Shown piece after piece: positions 9,725-19,626 of a stretch of 64,000 bases of DNA. Numbering within the stretch: the stretch's first letter is position 1; each line of letters begins with the position of its first letter. The stretch is taken from contig CP070695.1 in NCBI GenBank assembly GCA_020353515.1, forward strand, positions 2,293,921 through 2,357,920, in the 5' to 3' direction. A program made the translations under genes and the position numbers. Under the pieces are notes generated by a model. The model did no database searches. It saw only the letters and a list, made by a program, of their open reading frames with translations, and was not told where the DNA came from. The DNA is from Candidatus Heimdallarchaeota archaeon (lineage in GTDB: Archaea; Asgardarchaeota; Heimdallarchaeia; Hodarchaeales; Hodarchaeaceae).

Positions 9725-11497
9725 TTAAGTTATCTCCACCCCAATGTTTTTCAAGAATAGATATTGATCTAAGAATTCTTGTTCAGAAATTGCAGCGCGA
9801 CTATCAATAATCCGTTCAATTGCAGTTAACCCTTCAGTAATACCTTTATGGGTGAATCGTTCCGGAAATTCATTTGCTAAATAGGTAGCAGCGACTTCAG
9901 GAGTAAGTTCAACTTCTGGATTGTATCGCTTAATCAAATTGCGTCTCAATCGTCGATAAATAAGTTCTAAACCACGTGAATACTGTTGATATTCAAGGAA
10001 CCAGCGCATTTTAACTGCAAAGAAGCTCCGGCCATAATACCGTTCAACACGAGTTAATAAGAGGGGTTTAGCTTGCGTTCTTTTGGGCATAAAACGTCTT
10101 GATAATAAAATTGCTCCAATTGGTAAGGCCCACGCAAAAAGGGGAAACATTGTGATCATATCTAGGAATTTTAGATACAAACTTAATGGAAGGGTTGGTG
10201 ATAAAGGATGATTTGCGAGGTGGCCTTCATCAAATATGATTAGTTGACTTCGTCGGTCTCTCATCATTTTTTCGACTACATTCAGAGCAAATTGACGATT
10301 ATCATAGGTAGGATCATAATCATTTCTATCTGTATCAATATACTTATTAATAAAAATAGATGGATCAGAACAAATAATAATATCTCCTCCCAGAGGAAAT
10401 GGGAAATAGACGAATACTGGGAAACCAACATTTGGATTTGCCCATTCATAAGGATTAGTAGCATTCGGTCCTATTTTATTTACATCTCTCTTAGCAAGTT
10501 CAATATCTGATTCTAGCCATGCATGGGAACTACTGTATAAAACGGCTATTTGCAGACTAAAATCCATATCAGGCATATCAATACCCCATTCACTTTCAAA
10601 CTCAGAGAAAGCATTCTTTGCTGAGGCGGGGAACTCCCCCATTGGTACCCATTTTGTAACATATTCGGGATTATACTTATCATATTCATTAGATCTATTC
10701 TCGGCAATAAATTCACTTTTGGGTTTAGGATATCGTACTTTCATTGAGATGATTGAAGCAAAATTACCAATGACACCATTACCTGACAAACCAGTTGTGA
10801 AATCGGTAACCCAAGGAGCTGGCATACGATAACTGGTTCCATTTTGAGTACCTGATATAGGAGAGCTGAATATGGGGGTGAGAGGAGTATCATTATAGCT
10901 ACCTTGGTCTGCAAGGAGACTCCCATTAATTGCAATTCCCGCAATTGGAAAATTAGCAGCAGCGGTTTCATTAGCCTGAGAACTAGTATTATTAGTAGTT
11001 GTATTCATCCCAAAGGGATTATAGTCCTCTGTATCACTACCAAACCCTAAGCCCGCCATATTTAGATCCAATTGGGACATAAATCCTAAAAAGATAGAGA
11101 AAACACTCAGTATGTCATTAGCTGTTCCAAAATCGTCGGCTATAAGAACTCGGCCGCCGTTGATAGCATAGAAGAAAATAGCTAGGGCTTCAGAAAAATC
11201 ATAATGGACAGCAGGGCCAAGAATGACAAGAGATCCGTTCTCAGTAGTAGTATTCAGACGATTGAGAATATTACTACTACCAACTATTGTTGAGACACTA
11301 CCTCCATTCTCGTGTTCTTCAAACATTTGTTTGAACTCACTTGCCCCATTCCACCCCTCATTATAGATTGAAAAGTTAGTAGTGCTTTGAGTAAGAGAGC
11401 GTGGTAATAGTCCTAACACAAAAGCAGAAACGAGGGGATAACTAATGAAGATTGCTAGGAGGATCAATGCAGATGTCGTTCGGTTTATCTCTACCAT
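9725..11497 (-). CDS. DUF4350-like membrane-anchored protein (MoxR cluster)
   Basis: A 590-residue protein with an N-terminal membrane helix (~10-31), a long exterior region, and a second helix near 465-485 followed by ~100 cytoplasmic residues. After the first helix, 'YNEGWNGASEF' and 'GGRVLIADDFGT' fit the DUF4350 pattern, a Rossmann-like domain common in MoxR clusters. Several N-x-S/T sequons lie in the exterior part (for example within ~150-180), compatible with archaeal N-glycosylation. The gene lies 48 bp after the DUF4129-like gene and 41 bp before moxR. Its role is unknown; context suggests an envelope component handled by MoxR/DUF58. Confidence 0.8.
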   Translation of the reverse strand: MVEINRTTSALILLAIFISYPLVSAFVLGLLPRSLTQSTTNFSIYNEGWNGASEFKQMFEEHENGGSVSTIVGSSNILNRLNTTTENGSLVILGPAVHYDFSEALAIFFYAINGGRVLIADDFGTANDILSVFSIFLGFMSQLDLNMAGLGFGSDTEDYNPFGMNTTTNNTSSQANETAAANFPIAGIAINGSLLADQGSYNDTPLTPIFSSPISGTQNGTSYRMPAPWVTDFTTGLSGNGVIGNFASIISMKVRYPKPKSEFIAENRSNEYDKYNPEYVTKWVPMGEFPASAKNAFSEFESEWGIDMPDMDFSLQIAVLYSSSHAWLESDIELAKRDVNKIGPNATNPYEWANPNVGFPVFVYFPFPLGGDIIICSDPSIFINKYIDTDRNDYDPTYDNRQFALNVVEKMMRDRRSQLIIFDEGHLANHPLSPTLPLSLYLKFLDMITMFPLFAWALPIGAILLSRRFMPKRTQAKPLLLTRVERYYGRSFFAVKMRWFLEYQQYSRGLELIYRRLRRNLIKRYNPEVELTPEVAATYLANEFPERFTHKGITEGLTAIERIIDSRAAISEQEFLDQYLFLKNIGVEIT

Positions 11498-11545
11498 GAG
11501 ATCTCACTTAGGAATTAGTCTTTGATTGTATTTCTTTAATTTTGA

Positions 11546-12046
11546 TTAATATTCAGCAGTTTCAGGAATTCCTGCAGATGTTGCTGTTTGGAGGAATTGA
11601 TGAAGTCCTGATAATCCATCTTTGAATTCTTGTGTTGTGAGAGGGGCTTGACCATATCGTGCTTTTTCAAAGGCCATTACAATCGCGTTGATAGCACTGG
11701 GATCTATATCACCACGATTCATAAGTTTCACACCTAATTGTCGTGCTGATTCGTTAGGTGCTCGGCCAACCCCAAGGAATCCCTCAGAGGCAAGTGTCAT
11801 GGTTTGCCACATAAGGACTGATGCTTCTCGGAACATCTGTTGTCGTGCGAGTTGCCGAATTTGAACAAGCCGTTGTTCGATCTCTTGTTCAAGAATCGTC
11901 TTTTTTACGCCACCTACTCCTATTGCTTCTACAATTTGTTTTCGGAAATAGAATAGTAGAAAGCCAACAACGATTAAAACGCCTAAACCAAATATAAAGA
12001 TAAGTTCTAATTGAGCAAAGAAACCAATTCTGTTCATTCTTATCAC
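11546..12046 (-). CDS. DUF4129-like single-TM protein (MoxR cluster)
   Basis: A 166-residue protein with one N-terminal transmembrane helix (~10-32) and a cytoplasmic helical domain. The domain has the DUF4129 pattern: an amphipathic helix with paired charges, then 'RAPNESARQLG' and 'AFEKARYGQAPLT', matching the family's 'TPxEfAxxL' and 'fexARYGxxxlt'. DUF4129 proteins accompany MoxR, DUF58 and transglutaminase-like genes in many genomes. It lies 48 bp before the DUF4350-like gene and 166 bp after the giant surface protein gene. The latter gap is the largest in the cluster and could hold an internal promoter. Confidence 0.8.
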   Translation of the reverse strand: MIRMNRIGFFAQLELIFIFGLGVLIVVGFLLFYFRKQIVEAIGVGGVKKTILEQEIEQRLVQIRQLARQQMFREASVLMWQTMTLASEGFLGVGRAPNESARQLGVKLMNRGDIDPSAINAIVMAFEKARYGQAPLTTQEFKDGLSGLHQFLQTATSAGIPETAEY

Positions 12047-12212
12047 AAATCTCTTTCTGTTTATATTAGATAGTAATTTTCCTGATCTATCTAGATTTCT
12101 AGAGTTATCATTTATTTTTTAACCTTTATCTCCTTTCTCATATATATTATTTCTTTAATGGATCTAATTATTATCTCGACATTATTTAATTCTTTGTAAC
12201 CAAATTAAAGTT

Positions 12213-15200
12213 TTATCCACCTCGCATAGCTCTAATTCGTTCGTACAGCGCGGCTAATCCCACTCCACCACCAAAAGCAAGTACTGGAGACGCAAGAAGC
12301 AACACAATGTTGGTAAATGGATTTGGAGGGCTAGGATGAATAATAGTAAAGGAATCCGAAATAACCTCTTGGTTATTTCCTGTTTTATCACGAATTAGAA
12401 TTCTAATAGAATATACACCTTCAGGTAGCTCTGAAGTATCAAAGACGAGGGTTGCTTGAGAATTCGTTGCTGAAATGTTACTACCAGTATCTCCGTATCG
12501 AACAGTGACTAAAACGTTATCAGTTGCATTACGAAGCTCAAACGTCAGTGTATCCAAATAAATACCTGTTTCAATATCATCGTATGAAACCGTAATCATA
12601 ACTTCCTCATCTACCTCTAGAAGTAGGTCATCAGTGATTTCCATGTTTGGTGCAGTATGATCAAGGTTTACATCTAAAGAGACATTCCCTTCATTCCCCG
12701 CTAAATCGCTGAAGGTTACTAGAATCGTCCAGTCCTCATATCCACTGAAAGAATCATTGCGATGAAGAAGATCAAGGTCATCAGGATTAAGGATGATACC
12801 CCAATCATATGAAAAACTATTGTCAGTGACAGTAATGCTCTTATTCATTTCAATACTGTCCCTCTGGGAATTTACAATGAAAAGACGAGCAGAAGCATCA
12901 TTAAATCCAAAATTCAAACCTGTATTAGAATTATTAGCTTCAACGGTGCCTGAAATTATGACAAGTCCATCTGAATCAACATCTAGATATCCATTTTCGT
13001 TTTCTGTGACATATATCGTCCCTGTTGGTGCAACTACATCAAAAACAACATCAATCCCGTATATATTCCAATTATGTGCTTCATCAGAGGCAAATATAAG
13101 AATAGTATAGGTAATATCTGAGACTGAGGCTTTCGGGGTGGCCCAATTGTAATAAAATGTGTATTGTCCCATAATTTGATTCATTGTATTATTGACGCCA
13201 TTAATTTGAACTTTAACAGATCCATTGATTAAGCCATCTGAAACATCTTGGAGACTGGGATCTATAACAGTCACTCTAATTTCTGTTACATCATTGGGAA
13301 GGAGGAGAGCAACACCAGGTGAAGTTTCTGTCGGACTAATCATTGTAATTTGAGGTGGAGTGATATCAAACACAATCCAATTAAGGTTAATGTAGTAATA
13401 TTTTGATAATTCCGTACCATTGTCTAACAGATGACAAAATTTCCAAATCCATGTGTCATTCTCCAATCCTGTAAACGAATAATCAAGAGTAAAGGAACCA
13501 GCATTAGGATCGTCAAGTACAGGTTGAGGTAGAGGAGAAATGGTATCGTTCCATGTGGTGTTTATCCATTTTCCTCCCAGTCCTCGGTCTGAGGAATCTG
13601 TAAGATTTCCCCTGATAGTAATATCACGGTTTTGTACCCCTGAAACAATGATGATCGTGTTACTCGTCAACGCTATTGTGGTGTCATTGAAGGGGAAATA
13701 AATTTCTAATTCTATTTCGTAATCCCAGTAAATGTATATTGGGGTCTGATTATAATTTACGCGATAATGAAGGAGGCCAGGATTAGTAATATTCAACCTT
13801 ATGGATAATGTGTCTTTATTGTAATTATAAGGAATTTGATAAGATATATTATAAGTTCCATCAGCATTTGGGCTTGCAATAGCAGCTATCCCTATCTCAT
13901 GAGTTCCATTCCAACCAATAACACGCAAATTGTTCGTCAGTTCAGTAAACGTGGATGAAAACGGATTGATAAGAGGTTCCGAATCAATGGGTAAGCCTTG
14001 ATCATCAATTAGCGTTCCTGAAATAGTCACAGATCCACCTACAAAAACAAAACGAGAGGTTCCATTAAAGTTACTAAGAGTAAAATTACTAAGATCGATG
14101 GTGGTAACAACTCGAGTTTCATTAACCCCCTCGCGTCCTTCTCGTGGAGTAGGTGGGGTTGGGTCAAAGCCAAAAATCGTAACATTATCCCCCAGAGGTG
14201 TAGTAGCAGGTAAAGTAATAACTGCTGAAAATTCGCCTTGAGTATCAGTCATTACATTATTATCTAGGAGGACCCAATCTTGATTGGTGTGGTTCATATA
14301 AAGATATATTAGTTCATTTTGGACAGGATCTTGAGTATTGTCCTTATAGGTGCCTTCAATGGTAATTTGGGAGGTTCCTCGGTAGACTTCAAAAAGTCCA
14401 GATGTGATGTTAAATCCTGCATCTGGATGAGAAGGATCTGTCACGCCTCCACTCGGAATCCATACTCTAATTAAATCAATATTCTTAACTTCAAATACTG
14501 TTGACACATAAGAATAGTTTCCAGTAACATCAGTACCATTCACCCAAACACCAGCTAATTTTCCTGATGGAACAGTAGAAGGATATGGTGAGGTGAAATT
14601 ATAAATTCGATCCTTTAGACTTCCAAAATCTGCTGTTACGGAAAGAGTATACATAGCTTCGGGCGTCATCCCAGTTGCATTCATCTCGATATAAAAAATA
14701 ACACTACTATCGACTGAATCTTGATACCATATGGGTGAAACGTCCATTTCCCAATCTGCGGGATCTGTATTGTTGATCTGGATAGAAATGTTAAGACCAT
14801 CAATGTCGGGGAATACATCCCCCCCTGGATAATTTAGTTTAAGTCTGAATTCTGTCATAAGGACTTCATTATGTTGAACCAGGGTCGCATTTGGAGGATT
14901 AGTGGTAGGAATGTAGACGTATCCAGTGAAATACTGGGGTCGGACTGTGATTCTTCTTGTGATTTCAGAATAGGAGCTATTTGAGCGGAAATCTGGTCGT
15001 ACACCTTTGGAACCGACATACCATTTATCATAGGAATCATTTTCAAAATCAGCAGTTACTTTGAAATTAATATTAAGGTTCTTTGGAGTTGTGCCATAGG
15101 TAGTAGTGAAAGTTACAGCTATCCTTCCAGAACCATCAGTATAATAATATCCTGATCTTAATGGATCTACCGCTCCAGCAGTATGAATAGCAAGAGTAAC

Positions 15201-17435
15201 CCCCTGATTCTTCATCGAAGTATAATCAAGGAAAGAGATATTTACATAAACATTACTTAGAGGAGTTGCTACTTCATCGTTAACCTGGAATGTCGTAATT
15301 ATTGCATCACCAGGACGAATATAGGTATCTTGTGATTCATTCGTAAATGCAAATAAGACTGTACAGTTATTAAAGGCAGGATCAATGGTGATATCAGTCT
15401 TCTGGGTGTCACGCCAAGTTTTATTGAAATTCTGAAGAGTGTCCGCCCATCCCCAATCATTAATTGCATTTGAGTTTCCTATCCATCGTAAATTCGAATC
15501 ATTTTCAAAATCAACAGTTATATCCAAGGGTACGCTTTGAATGTATTCGGTTGTTTCAAGATAAGTTGAGGTGATCTTCACAAAGATAAACCCATTCACA
15601 TCTGTAAAACGATAATTACCCCAAGCAATAGTGTTATTTGAATTCAAATAGACACCAGGAATAGATGTAGCTAACTCAATTTTAACTGGTACATCGGCAA
15701 AGGTGTCAGAAGTTTGGGTCGAGAAGACTTCATATCGGACTAACGCACTTTGGCCAGGACGTATATTAGTGGTATTTGACCAGTTATATTGGATATTACC
15801 CACCCAAAAGTCTGGATTAATACTAACATCGTCATCAGTTGAAATGGATAGAGTGTCTCCAGTACCCCGCAAGAAACGATGAGGTAGACGATAAGTATCA
15901 GCGATGTAGGGATAGCTTGGTTTGTCAATACTCGTCAGATTCGCAGTAATATTGATATTTGAAACAATGTCTGAATATAAAATGGGATACTCAGCTGTAA
16001 TATTAAATCCTATATATCCAGTGGAATTTGTGAGGTAATAGCCTGGGGTTCCACTGAATGCAAAACCCGATGCTATAGTCAATGTCACGCCTGCAGGATA
16101 ACTATCTAATGTAGCGTTTACAGGAATGTCTCTAAGGTAATAATAAGGCTGGGTATCATAAGCATATTGTGCACGAACACGAACAGCTACAATAGCAGTT
16201 TCAACATTTGGAGGATCTATCTCCCAAGTGGGAGGTACCGCTTGAAGTTCAATGAAGTCTACATAATCCCATTCATTTAGGACTGTGAAATTGGCAGTTG
16301 TACTGGTAGTAGTTTCAAAGTTTTCAGTTAAAAATTGTGTCCTTGAAAAATCTGCTGTGACATTGAAGTAGTACTGCTCCTCTGGAGTAGAATCCGAAGT
16401 ATTGACAACTAATTTTAGTTGACCATCGACATTTGTAGTGTCATTTGGAGTTCCATATACAGCGTCTCTAAGCTCAAACTGAATACCAAGTGAAGCAGGA
16501 TCCGTTATTTTACTGTTGTTACCCTTGAAGTGTAATCCACTAACCGTAACAGTGACATTTGTTATACCGGTACCACCTGAGTCTGCTGTGAGCATGGTTG
16601 TTGCATTTTCTCCTTGACGAAAAGTTTCATCATTACTAGCATCATTAGTAAAATCATCAGAGGTGAATGTTGCAACCGAACTTACTTGGAACCTGTCAGT
16701 TTTATAAATATAATAATCACTTCCGATACTTGATTCAGATACATTTAAAGCAGGGTAATATTGAAATATTGTGACATTGTCATCAGATAGAATCCCCATG
16801 GAATTTAGAGTAGCTATATCAGGAATTGTAAAGGTTGTATTGATCCATCCTACTGTTGGATCATTAGAAAAAGCAGTCGCCCCTGTTGTTCCATTTGTTG
16901 TTGCTTTGTGATCAGCATAATATATACAATTTGCTGTATTATTACCGATAAAGTTTCCCTCTCCATCAGTTTTATTGATTTCAGTGAGTATTTGTTGAAT
17001 GGTCCAACTAGTTTCTTCAAACAGAAAAAAGTAAACATCTTGGTCAACTACACATAGGGAAGGATATTGTCTGAGATTGAACCAATTGCTGATCCAGATT
17101 GTACTTCCAGGAAAATATTGTGGTAGAGGATTTATAATATCGTTTATGCTGCCTCGTGGAGGGTGAGTATTTCTTAAGGGTGGAATGATACCCGTTTGAG
17201 GGGTATCAATTGATGAAAGAATATTTTCTTGTAATGGTGTAAGATCGTCAGTATATAAGGAAAATTGTGAGTTAAAAGTAAGGAATTGAAAAAAGTGTTG
17301 GGATACTAGTCCAGAAAAGGCAAAAACCATAACAATTATTAGAAAGAGTGTTGTACCATTCCGAATTTCTTTCACTTTTAATCCACCAAAAGGACTTATC
17401 TTTGTTATCTTGAAAACGGTCAAATTTCCATTCAT
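12213..17435 (-). CDS. Giant anchored surface protein with Ig-like repeats
   Basis: A 1740-residue cell-surface protein. A hydrophobic signal or anchor segment (~28-50) follows a short basic N-terminus, and a C-terminal membrane helix (~1708-1730) ends in a positively charged tail, so nearly the whole protein is outside. The body is beta-rich with many N-x-S/T sequons and repeated modules of roughly 110-190 residues; recurrent blocks such as 'VTADFENDS', 'ITVDFENDS' and 'TDGSGRIAVTF' show internal duplication. The second half (~1270-1700) has cadherin/Ig-like 'D..GN' domains. It is first in the MoxR-DUF58 gene block, so it is plausibly the main substrate or partner of that system. An S-layer or adhesin role is inference. 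Confidence 0.9.
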   Translation of the reverse strand: MNGNLTVFKITKISPFGGLKVKEIRNGTTLFLIIVMVFAFSGLVSQHFFQFLTFNSQFSLYTDDLTPLQENILSSIDTPQTGIIPPLRNTHPPRGSINDIINPLPQYFPGSTIWISNWFNLRQYPSLCVVDQDVYFFLFEETSWTIQQILTEINKTDGEGNFIGNNTANCIYYADHKATTNGTTGATAFSNDPTVGWINTTFTIPDIATLNSMGILSDDNVTIFQYYPALNVSESSIGSDYYIYKTDRFQVSSVATFTSDDFTNDASNDETFRQGENATTMLTADSGGTGITNVTVTVSGLHFKGNNSKITDPASLGIQFELRDAVYGTPNDTTNVDGQLKLVVNTSDSTPEEQYYFNVTADFSRTQFLTENFETTTSTTANFTVLNEWDYVDFIELQAVPPTWEIDPPNVETAIVAVRVRAQYAYDTQPYYYLRDIPVNATLDSYPAGVTLTIASGFAFSGTPGYYLTNSTGYIGFNITAEYPILYSDIVSNINITANLTSIDKPSYPYIADTYRLPHRFLRGTGDTLSISTDDDVSINPDFWVGNIQYNWSNTTNIRPGQSALVRYEVFSTQTSDTFADVPVKIELATSIPGVYLNSNNTIAWGNYRFTDVNGFIFVKITSTYLETTEYIQSVPLDITVDFENDSNLRWIGNSNAINDWGWADTLQNFNKTWRDTQKTDITIDPAFNNCTVLFAFTNESQDTYIRPGDAIITTFQVNDEVATPLSNVYVNISFLDYTSMKNQGVTLAIHTAGAVDPLRSGYYYTDGSGRIAVTFTTTYGTTPKNLNINFKVTADFENDSYDKWYVGSKGVRPDFRSNSSYSEITRRITVRPQYFTGYVYIPTTNPPNATLVQHNEVLMTEFRLKLNYPGGDVFPDIDGLNISIQINNTDPADWEMDVSPIWYQDSVDSSVIFYIEMNATGMTPEAMYTLSVTADFGSLKDRIYNFTSPYPSTVPSGKLAGVWVNGTDVTGNYSYVSTVFEVKNIDLIRVWIPSGGVTDPSHPDAGFNITSGLFEVYRGTSQITIEGTYKDNTQDPVQNELIYLYMNHTNQDWVLLDNNVMTDTQGEFSAVITLPATTPLGDNVTIFGFDPTPPTPREGREGVNETRVVTTIDLSNFTLSNFNGTSRFVFVGGSVTISGTLIDDQGLPIDSEPLINPFSSTFTELTNNLRVIGWNGTHEIGIAAIASPNADGTYNISYQIPYNYNKDTLSIRLNITNPGLLHYRVNYNQTPIYIYWDYEIELEIYFPFNDTTIALTSNTIIIVSGVQNRDITIRGNLTDSSDRGLGGKWINTTWNDTISPLPQPVLDDPNAGSFTLDYSFTGLENDTWIWKFCHLLDNGTELSKYYYINLNWIVFDITPPQITMISPTETSPGVALLLPNDVTEIRVTVIDPSLQDVSDGLINGSVKVQINGVNNTMNQIMGQYTFYYNWATPKASVSDITYTILIFASDEAHNWNIYGIDVVFDVVAPTGTIYVTENENGYLDVDSDGLVIISGTVEANNSNTGLNFGFNDASARLFIVNSQRDSIEMNKSITVTDNSFSYDWGIILNPDDLDLLHRNDSFSGYEDWTILVTFSDLAGNEGNVSLDVNLDHTAPNMEITDDLLLEVDEEVMITVSYDDIETGIYLDTLTFELRNATDNVLVTVRYGDTGSNISATNSQATLVFDTSELPEGVYSIRILIRDKTGNNQEVISDSFTIIHPSPPNPFTNIVLLLASPVLAFGGGVGLAALYERIRAMRGG

Positions 17436-17891
17436 TGCGAAATTTGAAAGGCTTTAAGGTAAAGTATTAAGTAGGTTCTTTAATGTTTAACCTTCTTTAT
17501 TTATGTATCCGTATAGAATCTCTAGGACGAAATAGTATTTTTTTGGTCCTGATATTTCTCTCAAGTTAATTGGGCACTTTGATTTGGTATTCTAGCATTA
17601 TCAGATTATTACGGGCATTAATTCTATGTAGTTGGGTAATTTTTAGAAACAGTTTGAATTAAAGCGTTTTCCCATCAAAATTGCCTATCCAAGAGACATA
17701 CAGCCTTTAACAAAACTTAGATAACTGAAAAATATGATTTAGAGGAGTTCTAAAGAATAAAGTAAATTCCTCCAGGTCTTCGGTTTTAGAAAGAATTTTT
17801 GACAAAAAACAATCATAGAAAGGTTGAAATAAAAAGGTATTTAACAAAACTTAGATGCTTATTAAATATAGAATCAGATCATTTTTCCATA
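17436..17891. other. Divergent intergenic region
   Basis: About 455 bases between the divergent surface-protein and TPR genes. It is AT-rich with no structured element or convincing small gene that I can see. The frame of the downstream TPR gene is open back to 17799, but the added residues do not look like the family. Promoters for both genes should lie here; an ATTAAATATAG stretch near 17859-17869 is a TATA candidate for the TPR gene. Confidence 0.4.
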
Positions 17892-18656
17892 ATGGAGTTG
17901 GCCTTCATACCATTATTCAAAGGAAGTAAAACCAAGAAAGCGCAAGAAGAATTCGATCAAGGAATGGTTTTTTATGAGACCCAGCGATATAATGAGGCCC
18001 TAGAGAGTTTTAAAAAGGCCACGAAATTATTTACTGGTGGAGATCAGAAGAAATTAAGTCAAAGAGCTGAAGCGTACCAATTTTGCGCCAAGGGTTACAT
18101 TAATATGCTAGATATGAATCTTCTAGATGCAATCAGATGTTTTGGTAAAGCAAATGTGAAGTTCTCAACAGAAGGATTTTCTGATGAAGCAAAACAAGCC
18201 AGAACTATCCAAGCTCAAACTCAAGGAGAATTTGCTAAAGTAAAAGCTAAAGAAGGGGAATTTATCGAATCCGCGCGGCTTTATGAGTCAGCAGCTGCAC
18301 TCTATGAGACCACAGGACTAGAAATGGAGGCAGCTCGAGCTCGAGCCCGTTCGTTTGTTCAAAGAGCGGCAGCGATGGATTCGAACTTTGATAAGGCATA
18401 TTATTTAGAGAAAGCAGTAGACGAGTTTAAGAAAGGAAGGGAAGATCCAACACGGTATGAAGCTCACGCATTATATCAACGAGCAAGAGCATTAATTAGT
18501 GCGCGAGAAAATGTTAAGGAGGTAATTGACCTCCTCGCCAAAGCTCATGAGAAATACCATAAAGTGGGAAATACAACACAAACAGAAAAAGTAAGACGAT
18601 TGTTACAAGATCTAACAGAACAGGTTAAGACTCGGCCCTCTGAGTTTGGTATTTAA
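17892..18656 (+). CDS. TPR-type helical repeat protein
   Basis: A ~254-residue soluble protein made of tetratricopeptide-like helix pairs. Repeats are visible as 'A..EFDQGMVFYETQRYNEALESFKKA' type units near the N-terminus (~15-45) and again at ~55-90, ~110-145 and ~165-210. Such repeats usually scaffold protein complexes; no partner can be named. I chose the ATG at 17892 (protein begins MELAFIPLF) over the more upstream in-frame start at 17799 because the extra 31 residues are basic and unlike the repeats. The next genes on this strand are a C/D sRNA candidate and cofE. Confidence 0.8.
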   Translation: MELAFIPLFKGSKTKKAQEEFDQGMVFYETQRYNEALESFKKATKLFTGGDQKKLSQRAEAYQFCAKGYINMLDMNLLDAIRCFGKANVKFSTEGFSDEAKQARTIQAQTQGEFAKVKAKEGEFIESARLYESAAALYETTGLEMEAARARARSFVQRAAAMDSNFDKAYYLEKAVDEFKKGREDPTRYEAHALYQRARALISARENVKEVIDLLAKAHEKYHKVGNTTQTEKVRRLLQDLTEQVKTRPSEFGI

Positions 18657-18708
18657 TTAGTAAGCTACAAATTTATATTAACATGAGATTTAATTAATCT
18701 TCAGTCCA

Positions 18709-18770
18709 GCCGATGATGACAGCTTAGGGAACAGAAGGCAATTAATGATGAACGATGAGCGGTCTGAGGC
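18709..18770 (+). ncRNA. Candidate C/D box sRNA (2'-O-methylation guide)
   Basis: Box C ATGATGA at 18713-18719, a 12-base guide, D' variant CAGA at 18732-18735, box C' ATGATGA at 18745-18751, a 12-base guide, and box D CTGA at 18764-18767. Both guide segments are exactly 12 bases, the archaeal spacing. The ends can pair (GCC 18709-18711 with GGC 18768-18770). The only deviation is the D' box. Guides read CAGCTTAGGGAA and ACGATGAGCGGT; targets would be the complementary stretches in rRNA or tRNA, none of which is in this window. It lies 30 bases before cofE. Confidence 0.7.
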
Positions 18771-18800
18771 ATTTAAGCTTTTTTTAGGATTTTAAAGCCC

Positions 18801-19544
18801 ATGACAGTAACAATTTTTCCTCTTCAAGATTTTCCTCTTATTAATCCTGGAGATGACCTCGCAGATATTTTGGTAGCCGAATTACGAAAAATATCATTAG
18901 AAAATGGCGATATCATTGTCATTGCTCATACTATTGTTTCTAAAGCGGAAGATAAAGTATACAACCTCGATGAAGTGAATCCGAGCGCTTTCGCTCTGCA
19001 AATCGGTGAACTCCAAGAAAAGGATCCTAGAAAGATAGAGGTTATTCTTCAAGAGAGCAGCGAGATTATTCGGATGAATGAGCATGTCTTAATAACTGCT
19101 ACAAAACATGGTTTTATCTGTGCTAATAGTGGCGTAGATAAATCTAATACTCCTGGTGAGACTGTAGTTGGGCTCCCTGATGATCCTGATTTGTCAGCAA
19201 GACGAATAAAGGAGCGAATCCTCCAAGATTTAGGAAAAAATGTAGCGATCATTATTTCTGATACCTTTGGTCGTCCTCTCAGAGTGGGTACAGTCAATGT
19301 TGCCATTGGAGTTGTGGGAATAAATCCTGTTGACGATTTAAGAGGTCATAAAGACCTTTTTGGATACGAACTAGTTTCAACTGTTGTTGCTAAAGCGGAT
19401 GAAGTGGCAGCAGCAGCAGGTTTGGTAATGGGACAAGCAGACGAGGGAACACCAGTCATCATCGTACGTGGGGTAGAATATGCGCAAGTTGATACTTCTG
19501 CCAAAATTTTGATCAGGGATCGTCACACAGATGTGTTTCGTTAA
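18801..19544 (+). CDS. cofE: Coenzyme F420:L-glutamate ligase CofE
   Basis: Adds gamma-linked glutamates to F420-0 in a GTP- and metal-dependent reaction, completing coenzyme F420. At 247 residues it has the usual archaeal length. Family motifs are visible: 'GDIIVIAHTIVSKAEDK' (~37-53), 'ANSGVDKSNTPGE' (~112-124), 'IISDTFGRPLRVGTVNVAIG' (~150-169), 'DLRGHKDLFGYEL' (~180-192) and 'ADEVAAAAGLVMGQ' (~200-213). The gene stands alone between the C/D sRNA candidate and tRNA-Gly. Other F420 genes are not in the window. Its presence implies F420-dependent redox enzymes in this organism. Confidence 0.95.
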   Translation: MTVTIFPLQDFPLINPGDDLADILVAELRKISLENGDIIVIAHTIVSKAEDKVYNLDEVNPSAFALQIGELQEKDPRKIEVILQESSEIIRMNEHVLITATKHGFICANSGVDKSNTPGETVVGLPDDPDLSARRIKERILQDLGKNVAIIISDTFGRPLRVGTVNVAIGVVGINPVDDLRGHKDLFGYELVSTVVAKADEVAAAAGLVMGQADEGTPVIIVRGVEYAQVDTSAKILIRDRHTDVFR

Positions 19545-19626
19545 CTGATTCTTCTGTCTTTTTTCGCTGTTACATGGAATTCAATTTAAATTCACCACAA
19601 AAACTGTTCAAATATAGTAATATTGA

